Positions 45,953 to 57,162 of a stretch of DNA of 64,000 nt are shown here, piece by piece (position 1 is the stretch's first letter; each line of letters begins with the position of its first letter). The notes under the pieces were generated by a model, which saw only the letters and a list, made by a program, of their open reading frames with translations, did not search any database and was not told the origin of the DNA. Both the position numbers and the translations under genes were made by a program. Source of the stretch: Tetradesmus obliquus (taxonomy: Eukaryota > Chlorophyta > Chlorophyceae > Sphaeropleales > Scenedesmaceae). Location of the stretch: contig CP126199.1 of NCBI GenBank assembly GCA_030272155.1, forward strand, positions 3,646,501 to 3,710,500, written 5' to 3'.

Positions 45953-48900
45953 GAATCAATCAGGCCAAGCACAAAGGCCTGGAGAGGTTGCGGCAAAGGA
46001 GGGCCAGACTTCAACGCAATAGCGTAGGATGCATGCCACAAAAGCATGAAGTATTTTAAGCAGGTCGCGTTGAGCACTCAGGAGTATTCAGGTTTCCAAG
46101 GTTCGGTTTCAGACGCGACAGCAATGACGGCATGACCAACACCGTCCGGCTGCGAGCTTCAAAAGAACTAAGAGCCTTTGATGGACCAGATTAGGTTATT
46201 GTTCATGGTTCACGTGCAAGTACGTTGGGGTACTCCGTTGCCACGCACACTTACGAACACATGTGCATAACCACTGTGCATAATCACAAACCACAGCACA
46301 TGTCAGCACCAGTACGACAAGCCACACGTGTCAACTGGCACTACAAAGGGTATATTGCAACCAGAGAAGCCCACATACAGTTGACCTGCCAAGCCTCGCG
46401 TCTAGACGCCTCTTTACCAGGTGCAGGACTGGCATATGCTGGCATATGCTGGCATATGCCAGCAGGCGGCGCTAGCCGGAGCGCGCAGCGCCACGGAACA
46501 ACAAGACAGCTCCACAATTTGCCTTTTGCAAAGACGAAGCCAAACTGCAGCCTTCACATGCGAAGACAACACAACAAGCATTCTGTAATGCTGGCCACTC
46601 TGTCCGGGCAACCTCAGGGCAGGCTGCCCTATTTGGCATGCCAAGCCTTGGCCTTGTAGGCCATGCAGGTAAAGGCATGGGACAACGCTGCTGCCGGCCA
46701 GCTGATCGTCACGTGTGACGAGCAGGTGCGTTGTGCAAGACAAGATGTGGCAATGTGTTTGCTTTGTTTTAAGAAAAAATGACGCCATCTGCAAGCGCGC
46801 GGAGCGCAAGTGATCCAACGTCGCATGAAATTCACAGGATCAACACTAAACAGCGGCTCTCACAGTGAGTACTGACTACAGGCAGGTATAGAGAAGGCGA
46901 TTCAGTACTGCAGGGTTCGGTCAACCCTATAACAGCACATAGCAGCAGCACAGCGCTGCAAACCACACGCTACAGTGCTGCAAACCACTCCCTGCCAAAC
47001 ATCAGCGTCCTGCAAGGTTCATGCATGCTGTGCTCCATGATATGAGGAGCCCGGGCGCATGCATGTTGTGCCGCGTCCTTTCATAACAACCACAACCAAC
47101 TGCCCACCAAATGTATACCTTTAATGCTGTGCTTTGCCATGCCGCGCCTTTAAAAACAAACGGATGCATTGGCACACAGCACACAAACTATGAAATCTCA
47201 AGAGCATGATCAACCCCATTGGTTCACGCGCTGACCAAAAAGCAACAGTGGTTTTGGTGGCACTGACCGTGCTGTGTCTTTCACCGCAGCTTGTTCGCAA
47301 AGACACCCAAAAGCACGTTCACTGCGTCTTAACCTCCTTCAAATTCAAACGACCGCTGAAGCAAGCACTGCACACTGCCACTGCAGCGTCCATGCACAGC
47401 TGTCTGCATCACAAACACCCCATCGCCGCAACTGCAACGCATTGCTCTCCTTGCCAGACTTTGTCAGTGCCTGGGGTTCAGGGGTTGTGATAGCCATGTG
47501 CTGGACCCCGGAGGTCACACCAAGCAAAGGTTTGGTCAACTTCAAATGCAACATTCCCTACCTGCTGCACGCATACGCCCACAAGCAGCTGCAGCAGCCA
47601 AGCAACAGCAGACAGCAACTTCCCACGCTGAGAGTGCAAAGTGCAGAGCTATATGTGCATTTGTTCACAGGCATGCCGCAATCGCATCAGGTTGTGTTGA
47701 GCCGCAGCTGCAGCTGCATATGTTGTCTACAGCAGCACGTGCATTGTAGGACCGTTGACTCGGCCCTGCTCGCAAAGCAATTGAGTGCATACTGCCCACA
47801 GTAAAAACTCTGCAAACTCCATGTTAACAGCCACCTGTGCCTGGACGTGCATGCTTGATGCATTTGCCAAGGCTGTCTCAGAAACCTCATATCGTGGGCC
47901 ATGGAAAGCAAAGCATGCATCGGCAGTCTAGCAGTATGATAAAGATTGGCAGCCAGGTTTGAACAGCCGCGTTTGGCAGCCATGTTTGAACGGCGGGTGT
48001 TCTGGCAGCCCTCAGCGTCATACGAAACACTGTGCTGGCACATCAGGACACGCTGCTGCGGCTGCCTGATCAGCTGTGCAAAGCCGTACATGCAGCTCTT
48101 CTACGCGGCAAATGCAGCAGACGGTCACAGGCTGTTTGATTCTAAAAGCAAAACAACAACATCGCAACCTACGCAAATACAGGTCTATTCAAATAAAGCA
48201 ACGCAGCCACTGCAGACACGCCACTGTGGTGATCCAAGAATCTGATGCGGTACCCAGCAGCAAAGTTTCCACAGCACAGCCGCGTGTGTTCAGTACTAAA
48301 TATGAATGGCTGTGCTGCCATGCCCCTGTCGATCCGAGCAAATGATGCGCCAACAGGATGCGAGCAGCTATCCAGCAGGCAACACAGCAACAGCAAGACA
48401 TTGCTGCCACTTCACCCTGCAGTGCACCTTGTATGCGCACGCAGACGTTGTCAGCAGCAGTGTCATTCAATGCACGCGGCTCTACAAGGCATTCAAAACG
48501 ACGACAAAGCCAGCGCTGAACGAGCGCCCGCTTCCTTAACTCCCAGCATCCCTACGCCCGGAAATCAACAGGTGGTGTGTCAGTATCTACTCAATACATA
48601 GCATACTGTCTCGATAGCTCCTGAGTACACATCACACACACAGCATGCACTGGCACAAGGGATTGAGCTGCTGCTGGCTCTGCACTGCACGCCTGCCTCC
48701 TGCAGCGCTTCAAAGCACGTGCAACGGCCGCGGCACAGCAGCAACATGCCTCATAAATATGCATTGAAAAGGCAACACGCCTGACGTGATTTCTAGCAGG
48801 TTGTATCATAGCCGCTGGCTCCACCCTGTGCACACCCTGTGTAGTGGGGATACTAGCAGGGTACCTGGTAGGACAGTCCTGGCAGGTATGTATCCACCCT

Positions 48901-49400
48901 GCTTGCATGCATCCCAATGCAGTAACTTCGTCAACATCAACATACACTGCCATGCATGTGCATTCGCAAGGCATGCACGCACACCACAATAACAGGGTGC
49001 TCGGCACTACAGCAGGTTGCCCGAAGATCAGCCACCTGGCAGTGCACTGAAGTGTCCAAGGTTCCGATTCTGCACATGTTGCTTTCGTGCTGTGGCTGTC
49101 GCTGTTGCAGCTGTGCACAGTGCCAATATGCAAACACTGCTCTCAAAACAGCACAGCAGACACGGCGCACAACAAAGCTGCTCCACCACACAGATGCCTC
49201 TGGCAGCTAGACGGCAGTTGAGCAACCGAATGCAACACACGGTTCGCTAGCGGAAAGGCGCGTGCAGCTGGTGAACCACAACACATGACATGGAGCCGTT
49301 GGGCCCGATAGCAGTGCTAGAATGTTTGTGTGCACACTGCGTTCCAATCAAGCTGTTGAGAGACGCCACTAATCATGCACTGTGCCCCCACAGTACTGCT

Positions 49401-49458
49401 AAGGTTGACTCGCTGAGACGAGTCACACTAAGGTGACTCGCCGAGATGAGTCACACCA
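49401..49458. repeat. Two tandem hairpins containing TGACTC/GAGTCA
   Basis: Two ~27-bp direct units, each a short inverted repeat: GACTCG ctgaga CGAGTC, then GTGACTC gccgagat GAGTCAC. Differences between units keep the stems paired. The TGACTC core resembles bZIP (GCN4/AP-1) half sites. Function unknown. Confidence 0.85.
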
Positions 49459-49678
49459 CCTGTTCCTTGTTGTGGCTCCTTGTGCAGGCAGCCGCAGCAG
49501 GGCCAGTCTTATCAGCAGACGTGTTAGGGGCAGCATAGTCCAACAAGACTTAAGCTAGTGCCCAGGTAAAACACATACACAGCAGCAGTCTCAACATGAG
49601 CAACACTGGCGCGGTTTCACACCCCAGCAGAAGTGCACTCTGGCAGGAGGCGCACAGATGAGATTCATCGACAAGATA

Positions 49679-49710
49679 CACATAGATATGCATAGATACG
49701 CATAGATATG
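49679..49710. repeat. CATAGATAYG decamer repeats
   Basis: Three to four consecutive copies of a 10-bp unit, about 80 bp beyond the RR-TZF C stop. Minor tandem repeat. Confidence 0.8.
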
Positions 49711-49786
49711 CACAGCAGCCTGCCAAGTTAGCTGCTGCTGCTGCTGCCAAGGTGTGGGGCATACTGCTGCAACATCAGTGTGTTAC

Positions 49787-49882
49787 CTACATAGGGGGCA
49801 ATGCAGAGGCCCCCGGCTGTTCTGCTGCGCCGTAACTTCCCGCCATGTACTGTTGCATGGAAGTAACCGGTATCATCACGAT

Positions 49883-49913
<31 letters not shown>

Positions 49914-52900
49914 GGATCTAGCAGCAGCCTCGCGCCATGGTCAGCCATTGCTGCTGTTGCTGGTGGTATGCCCAGAGCAGTTGGTGCCAGCTGAGGCAGC
50001 AGCAGCGCATTCATTGCCCCAGTGCTAGGCACCCCAGCGGCTTGGCTGACCTGCACCCCTCCCAGGCTCATCTGCTGCAGCTGCATCACTAAGGGCACTG
50101 CAGCGGGGCTGGAGTAAGCCGGCATCTGCCCAGGGCTGTGGTGCTGCCCGTGCAACTGCTGCTGCTGCTGCTGCATGAAGACAGGCGAGTGCAGCATGTG
50201 GTGCTGCTGCTGCTGCTGCTGCTGCTGTGAAAAGTAACCCCCAGCTGCAGCAAGCTGACCAGGGCTCATCATGGCATCGAGCGGAAGGGTGCCATGTGCC
50301 TGCTGCACCCCCACCGCGTCCGGCATTGCTGCCCAGCTGCTGCTGCTCGCGCTGCTGCTGCTGCTGCCGGCAGCTGCACCCATGCCGGACAGAGGCATGA
50401 TGCCACGCAGGCCCATCTGTCCACCTGCTGCACCAGCATGGAAGTGACCCATGCTGCTGCTCTGTGGCATGATGCTGTGCATGCCGCCAGGCCCTTGGAT
50501 CATATACAGCTGCTGCTGCTGCTGCTGCTGCTGCAGCTGTAGTGCTTGCATGCCTGCCTGTCCAGCAAAGGTGCCCTGCCGTGTGCTGCCAGCGCCATCA
50601 GCAGTGAAGGGCGCTGGGATGCAGCACGCGCCTGTGGCGGGCTGCAGCAGACTCGTGCCAGGAGGCGTATCGCTGCCCGGCCGGACCTGCAGTTTGCACA
50701 TGATCCAGAACATGACACCAACCTAAGTGTCAGCAGGAGCCAAGCTGTAGAGGTTTTGCTGGTGGCATGCCCAGAGCAGTTGGCGCCAGCTGAGGCAGCA
50801 GCAGTGCATTCATTGCCCCAGTGCAAACACAGTGGTAATGTTTTTCTGTTTTGCCTGCAGCTATGGGCGCATGGCGGATCGGGGCAGGCCTGGCAATGGT
50901 GCATGCAGCCGCCCCAAGCATCAGCTGCAAGCAGCATGCAGCACAAGGTCAACCACGTGTTTGACCATACGTTTGACCAACTTTGACCAAGTTTGACCGG
51001 GTTGCTGGCTCACCTCCTCCGGCGTGTGGGCAAAGAAGCAGAAGCGTTTGAGGCAGGAGGCTCCCTCGCGGCACATCTTCGTCTTGTACCTGACAGTGTG
51101 CAGGTGCAGCACAAGCAGCAGCAGGGAGTGAGTCCCTACGCATAAGCTGAGCTTGCATGAGGAAACTTAAAGGTACAGCGATAAGTGGTAAGCAATACGC
51201 GGCTCTGGGGACTAGTCCTGCAAACCCATCAGGCACTGCGCAGCAACGCACAGCTGGCCGCTGCTGTTGGAGCTCAGTGGCTGCCTTGGTTCTGACAGAC
51301 ATTCTGGTGCTCCAAGCGAACAGTATTTGCCAGCTGGCTGGCGAGAGCAATTAATTCTATGCTGACTTCATCTGCTGCCTCTTTGGGCTCACCTGAGGGG
51401 GTGCATCTGCATTGACGGAGCAGCAAGGGACAGCGCAGGCAAACCAACCAGGCAAACAAACGGCAGTCAGCACTTACTCAGGTTGAGGACCCGCTGTGCG
51501 GCAACATGCTGCAAGCGCATGGGTCCTGTGTGATGCACAACATCATGCACAGGCAGCACACAGCATTTGCGACATATGCTGTTAACGCTGTGCAGCTGCC
51601 GACCTTGCAGGCACTGCTGCAACAGTCTGCACTCCCTCAAATGCACGCTGCAGCTCCTGCTGCTGCTGCTGCTGCTGCCAGCAGGTGCAGGTTCCTCACC
51701 CAGTACTCAAACATGGAGTGTGTCATGGTGCAGGCCTCGCCCCTGGGACACTCGCCACCCTGCAAGCAATCGGCAGCGGGCTGATTGTCAACTGCGCATG
51801 CTGCAACTGTATATATTGTCAGCTGCGCATGCTGCACTGTATCTATTGTGAACTGCGCATGCTGCAACAGTTTTGGCTCGCGGCTGCACTGCAAATGACC
51901 TCCGAGCAATGTAATAGAGGCTTGAGGTTAACGATGTTTGCTGCGCCAGAAGCCGATGATAACACTGCCTCTGCTGCTGCTGCTGCTGCACTGCTGCTGC
52001 AATAAAGGCTTGACCGTGCAGCAGGTGCAGCTGCTGCCGCACCTTCTGCATGTCCGGGCACACTTTGATGGCATAGTTTGACAGCAGCAGGCAGCGCCTG
52101 CGTGCTCGCTCCCCGTGATGAGCGTACTGCAGGACAGATAACATGCGGGACACGCCATATGATTTCACATGTTCGGCTGCAGGCTGTGACACTGCAGCAG
52201 AGACGGTGCAACTTTGCACAGCAACACTGTGCATTCTAGTGTGGTTGGTTGCCTGCTGACCAGGTGTAAGGCAGCTGCATGCCTAGTGCAACCAATAACC
52301 GCGTGTGTCAGGCAGGTTTTTGTTTCAGGTTTTGCTTCTAGTGCTGCAAGAACGACGCGTATACGTGCACATTCCGTGCGACATCAGCAGCGTAAGGAAA
52401 TGACTGCTGCAGCTAACCCACCGGGCAGCAGCTCCAGTCATGCTGCCCTGACCGTGGGCAAGGCAGCACCTGCAGCGGCCAGCAGCAAAATATCAATGCC
52501 ATGCCATTGCCTCGGATTTGAGCAGCACGATCTGCCCATTGTTCATCTGCAAGAGCTGCAAGAGCTGCAACAGTGCTACTGCTGCTTTGTGCAGCCGTGG
52601 GAGCTCACTGCTAGTGCCGCTTTACCAGCTGTTCCAGCTGCCGGCCTGACTTTGGGCAATGAATGAACTATGATAGTACAGCTTCAGCTACTGAATGTGT
52701 GTCGACGCTGCTCAGACTGGCTTTTGCCTGCGCATCTGCAACTGCACATGCACACATCTGTGCCAGTGCTGGTGAGCGTTGCACTCAGTGAGCAGCATTG
52801 TCACTTGCCTTGAACAGACACATCCTGTAGCTGTCCACATCATACAACCCGTTTGCTTCATTGTACTCTGCAATGCATAAAGACATGTTTGAGAACTGGT

Positions 52901-53179
52901 GATTTACTGTGGGGCAGTTATCATCGGCAGTTGCTGGTCCAGGGGATGGCACCAACCAGCACAGGCCTGTCCCAAAGGCATGCAACCGGGTTGCTACGCA
53001 GATGCGAGCAGCGTAATTTGACAGCACCGTAAGGTGCAAGGACTGGTAAGCATGGGCGTACGCTGGAGCTTACCTGGTGATAGACCGAAGTGCTGCTGCA
53101 GCAGGGCTGACACCTGTGCCTGATGCTGCGTGATGGCCTCTGCTGCAACGCCACCAGCCGCGGCTCCATCGCAGTTCAT
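49787..53179 (-). CDS. RR-TZF (plant-type tandem CCCH zinc finger) protein C
   Basis: 448 residues, eight exons: 53179-53074, 52867-52809, 52469-52422, 52126-52043, 51759-51700, 51406-51393, 51089-51014, 50686-49787 (TAG). RR region: [23 protein letters not shown]. Finger 1 is C94-X8-C103-X5-C109-X3-H113; finger 2 is C130-X5-C136-X4-C141-X3-H145. Exon 6 is a 14-nt microexon encoding MHPL plus two bases of Arg; without it the invariant W-x-H-P-x-R linker between fingers is lost. Intron 2 uses a GC donor (AAG|GCAAGT). The C-terminal exon is Gln/Met/Gly-rich with poly-Gln. Exons 3 and 4 have exactly the lengths of the corresponding exons of gene A (48 and 84 nt), so A and C are duplicates. Role as for the other two: presumed RNA binding. 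Confidence 0.9.
49957..50823 (-). repeat. 68-bp coding segment of RR-TZF C copied into its preceding intron
   Basis: 49957-50024 inside the last exon (GAMNALLLPQLAPTALG codons) recurs at 50756-50823 in intron 7 with about four mismatches. Unlike the other cases it does not span a splice junction, and the copies are about 800 bp apart. Confidence 0.9.
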
Positions 53180-54421
53180 GACTGAAGATCAACGGAAAGC
53201 CCTGCTTGAGGGCACTTCAGGCATGACTGGCGCCACCATTCATGACGCCGTGCGATCACGAGGATGGAAACCCCTCTGATACAGTGCTCCAGGACAGGCT
53301 ATACTGATTTATATGATTGATGGTGGAACTGTCATCAAACTACAGCCAAACGGAGTATGCAGCCATGCCCTCCGTGATGTGAACGGTATGAGGAGGCGCA
53401 CACACAAGGCCTGAATGGCACGTTAAGCAAGCAAGGATCATGCATGCTACCAGCTTACAGCCATTGGGCTGTTCGATGGCCCGGCACCGGGCGCTGTTCT
53501 GCAAATCCAGTCAGGTCTAATTGGTCAGCCTTGGCTGCAACACCTTTGGCCACCTCAATGCTGGCGGAGAAGCCTTCAATAAAGATCAAAACGTTCTCGG
53601 ATGGCATTTAGTACCTTTTGAAAGCAGATAAACCACATCATATAGCCAGATCAAGTGGGTAAGGTCCTCACCCGACGCGACATCGGTGAGGTATGCCTGA
53701 TTGCCCTTCAGCGCCTTTTATTGCAACATATACAGGCTAAAAGTGATTATTCAGTACGCGGATGGACTGCATACCGCACATTGGAGATGTTCGTAGTGCC
53801 ACTGCTCGCTCCAGGTGTCATATAGCGATTGCGGCGATTGCCTGCAAGCCCGGCCGATGCTTTGAAATTGCGATGATGTCGTGTGTCTGCGCTCAGATAA
53901 TGTTATGGTGTTTTTTGCGCTTCAAAACAGGTGCCAGCCACTGGATCACCAGCTGGTGTCATCATTATCATTCTCATCATCGTCAGGTGCGACATCTTTG
54001 CCGAACATGGGACGCATTAGTTGCACCTTTTTGATACTACATTGCCAAGCGGTGAAGATTCTAGTTGAAGCGCCATGTAGGTGTACTGCAGCCATCACCG
54101 TGCACAATATTCAACGCAACGCTGTGGTGGCAGTCACGACGGGATACCTTCAGCATACTTTCGGTTTATAAAGAGACACGTGCGGAGCAAACACGCTGAA
54201 CATTGCCTTGGCTTTGGCCAGGCCTCAATGTAGGTGTAAGTGACCTGCTGCTGACATTACCACCCCCCCTTCTCCCCCCACCACCCCACCCCCTGCAGGG
54301 GAGAGACCCCCTCCAGGACATTACATCTACTCAGAACGGGGAACGCTCACAAACCATTTGATCTATCTGCTGGCATAACTACATGAGGTGTGCATCACAG
54401 GCAACCAGGCGACCGTGCATT

Positions 54422-54507
54422 TTACTACTGAGCCTGGCTACTACTGCCAGTAGTACTACAGTGTACTACACAGTACTAGTAGTACATTAGTACATTACTA
54501 CTGAGCC
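54422..54507. repeat. Short direct repeats flanking an AGTACT/GTACTAC palindromic patch
   Basis: TTACTACTGAGCC occurs at 54422-54434 and 54495-54507; between them GTACTAC, AGTACT and TAGTAGTAC strings can pair with each other. It could be a small foldback-element footprint; there is no coding capacity. Confidence 0.6.
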
Positions 54508-55459
54508 CACCTGGCTCTGCGGAGGTCGTTCGTGATCAGGGCAGTGATGGTGCGCCACGTGGCACACCCAAAAGTGTCATGATGTCACAATTTGTACAGG
54601 GATAAACTGGTTTAACCTGCAGTACGTGATCCCTCGCTTGACGCTGGTGTGTGAGTGCCACAGAACCCAGCGGCGACAAGTGTCCCATGAAAGTGTCTGA
54701 TCAGACACAGCCACCACCACAACTTACAGCACTACCCTGCCATTGTCATTTAACTAGAAAAAAAATGTAAAACGCTTTGGCAGGGCGTGGCATTGAGGGG
54801 AGGCAGCCAGCCTGCATAATCTGACAAAAACCTTGGAAAAGCTCGCACACAAACGTGTAGTGGGTCTGCTGCGCTCTGCATGCCACAGCGTCAAACAGAC
54901 GTAGGCGCTACGGTATCATCATTCACAAATGTGTGTTACACAACGGGAACAAAGCCTGCTTTCGAGCCGATGGCAGGCTCATTGGGCAAAACCTATTCCA
55001 TTCTGCAACAACAGAGGCAATGCGCACACGTCAACTCAGGCACAAAGCAGCTGCGCCGCCTGCTGAGCTCTAGAGCTGCAGTGGTAGTACTTCCTGCCGA
55101 TGATCACACAAGTAGCCGTGAAAAGACAGTTCTACGCATGGTAAATGCACAACTGCGCACCTGCAAGCAATGCTGCGCTGTGTAAACGCCCTACCAGCCG
55201 CATCAGCGACAAGGTGCCACGCCAGATGCTTCCTATTATGAGCTGCTGCATCATCATCCCTCTACCCTGGAATTGGGTAATTGTGACGCCAATCAAGCCA
55301 TAGCAACGTCGCCATCGGCCCCCCGCCCCTCAGGAGCGGCTGTTAACTGCTGCATGTTGGACTTGGCGCACGACGGGACACCTGCTGCATCACGGCATGC
55401 TTGCTGCATGTGGGCTGTGCATGCGCAACTGCATAAATGCCGACGAGCAGCGCAGGTTC

Positions 55460-55531
55460 CCTGCAAGCCGGCTGCAGGCAGGTTTTCCTGCAAGCCGGCT
55501 GCAGGCAGGTTTCCTGCAAGCCGGCTGCAGG
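55460..55531. repeat. 26-27-bp tandem repeat, nearly three copies
   Basis: Unit CCTGCAAGCCGGCTGCAGGC plus about seven bases, starting at 55460, 55487 and 55513. Each unit contains a near-palindromic core (CTGCAAGCCGGCTGCAG). Confidence 0.92.
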
Positions 55532-55795
55532 TGAGGGGTGGTGACGCTGCACGCTGCTGTTGCTGCTGCTGCTGGCCAGCAGCTGCCAGGGCTTGCAGGT
55601 GGCTTGGTGGAGACGCATGGTTTGCTTGTGGTGGCTGATAACTGTCTAGGATGGTGCCAGGACCCACATGTAACCAACTACCCGCTCTCGTTGCTGGTTT
55701 GGGCGGCCTGTGCTACTGGGCTGGTGGAGATGGTGTGCAGCTGCTTCAGGCAGCATGTGCTGTTGTCGTGGTGGTGACGCTGCGCTGTTGCTTTC

Positions 55796-55990
55796 AAGCA
55801 GCGTGGGCTGCCACCAGCTTAGGGCGGTAGGTGGTGATGGCCAGTGCATTGCTGGCCCGGTGCATTAATGGCCCAGTGCATTGCTGGTTTGGGCGTCTGT
55901 GCGGCTGGCGTGGCGATGACGATGCTTCTTCAAGCCGCATGTGCTGCCACCAGCTTAGGGCGGTAGGTGGTAATGGCCCAGTGCATCCGC
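55796..55990. repeat. About 135-bp imperfect tandem duplication
   Basis: GCTGCCACCAGCTTAGGGCG and the following GTAGGTGGTGATGGCC segment at about 55807-55856 recur at about 55942-55986, with GGTTTGGGCG strings at about 55697 and 55885 suggesting a further partial unit. No gene recognised here. Confidence 0.8.
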
Positions 55991-56358
55991 TCCACCTGCA
56001 CAATGAGACACCGCAACAACAACATGGTCGGCCAAAACAGCGTGACAAGTTATGTTGTGACTTGCGCCGAGGAATGAAACCATAGCAACGGCCCTAACAT
56101 GCAAGAGCCCGACATGTGGTGTGCTGCATCCGATCAGCAGAGCATTACTGTGCATTAGGCTCTTGCAGAGTGTGTTTCCTGCAAGTCTGTACACGCAAGC
56201 CTGCATGCATGCTGCCTTGTGCCACCACCTGCCGCTCCTCAGCAGCGCACCTGGTTAGGGGTGAGCAGCATGTAGCACGCATCCGGCACATAACTCTGCG
56301 CAGCAGGCAGCAGGCAGCACGTGAAAGCAGCGTGAGCGTTCCCTAGGGGACAGGCCTG

Positions 56359-57129
56359 TCATATGTATTTGTGAAGCATGTAATTTGAATCAACCGTGCC
56401 CTGAGCAACCAGGAAAATACAGCCCATCTCACTATGCATTGCATACACGTAACCGTGGTGAAGTGCACAGCAGCACCAGGGCTGCACGGCTGCTGATCTG
56501 CTCAGCTTGCTCTTGTAATGAACACAGCACAAGTTAAGGAAACAAAGGCATTCACCCTTGCTTTCACGACACATTTGAATGAGACTTGCTGTGTACAGCA
56601 CGGAAGTCAATGCAGAGAATGTGCTCGCACTGCTGTTCACTCCCACCTGCAGGTTCCATATGTTGTCCAGCACAGTTGCGCCGTCAACGCTGCCGTTGCT
56701 GCTGCTGCCTTCCTGTACTTTGCAGCTGCGGAACGCTGCCAGGTCAGCAGCAGCAGGCTGGCCGCCCGTGCGGAACTCAGAGCACCAGCCTGCAGCACAG
56801 CTCAGCACACATGGCTTTCTTGAGTCGGCTGTCGGCAGACCACTTGTGCAGCACGCTTATGCAGCATGCAACAAGTTTAATGTTATTGCAGCAACCACTT
56901 GCAATGACAGACAACCCTGTAGACGCGGTCGACAGCTGTATGCTGTAACAGATCTCCCTCGGCCTGCGCTGCGCTGTCACCTGAGAGTGCAGCCAGGTTG
57001 CCGGCAGCGTCTGCGTACGCGTCGATCTGCTGGTTGGGTGGCGTGTCCGCCACATCATCTGCGCCCAGCATATCACACGGCTGGGCCGATTCATGCGTGT
57101 GCATCAACCCCAGGTAGTGCCCGCACTGC

Positions 57130-57162
<33 letters not shown>

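Larger units (their letters stand above)
45953..49786. other. 3.8-kb stretch without a recognisable gene
   Basis: Upstream region of the F-box/LRR gene and downstream region of RR-TZF C. Open frames are short and without motifs. Small tandem repeats occur: GGCATATGCT three times near 46431-46459 and a TTTGGCAGCCATGTTTGAAC-type pair at about 47947-48000. Confidence 0.5.
53180..56358. other. 3.2-kb stretch without a recognisable gene
   Basis: Upstream of RR-TZF C and downstream of the metalloprotease. No family motif in any frame. It holds a C-rich tract (about 54258-54300), an AGTACT-rich palindromic patch (54422-54507) and two tandem repeats listed separately. The last exon of the protease could be hidden in its right part. 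Confidence 0.5.

Noticed and set aside
55293-55667. Minus-strand frame as the terminal exon of the metalloprotease
   Set aside because: No Cys-x-x-Phe-Thr-x-x-Gln pattern or Met-turn; composition is set by the local tandem repeat.
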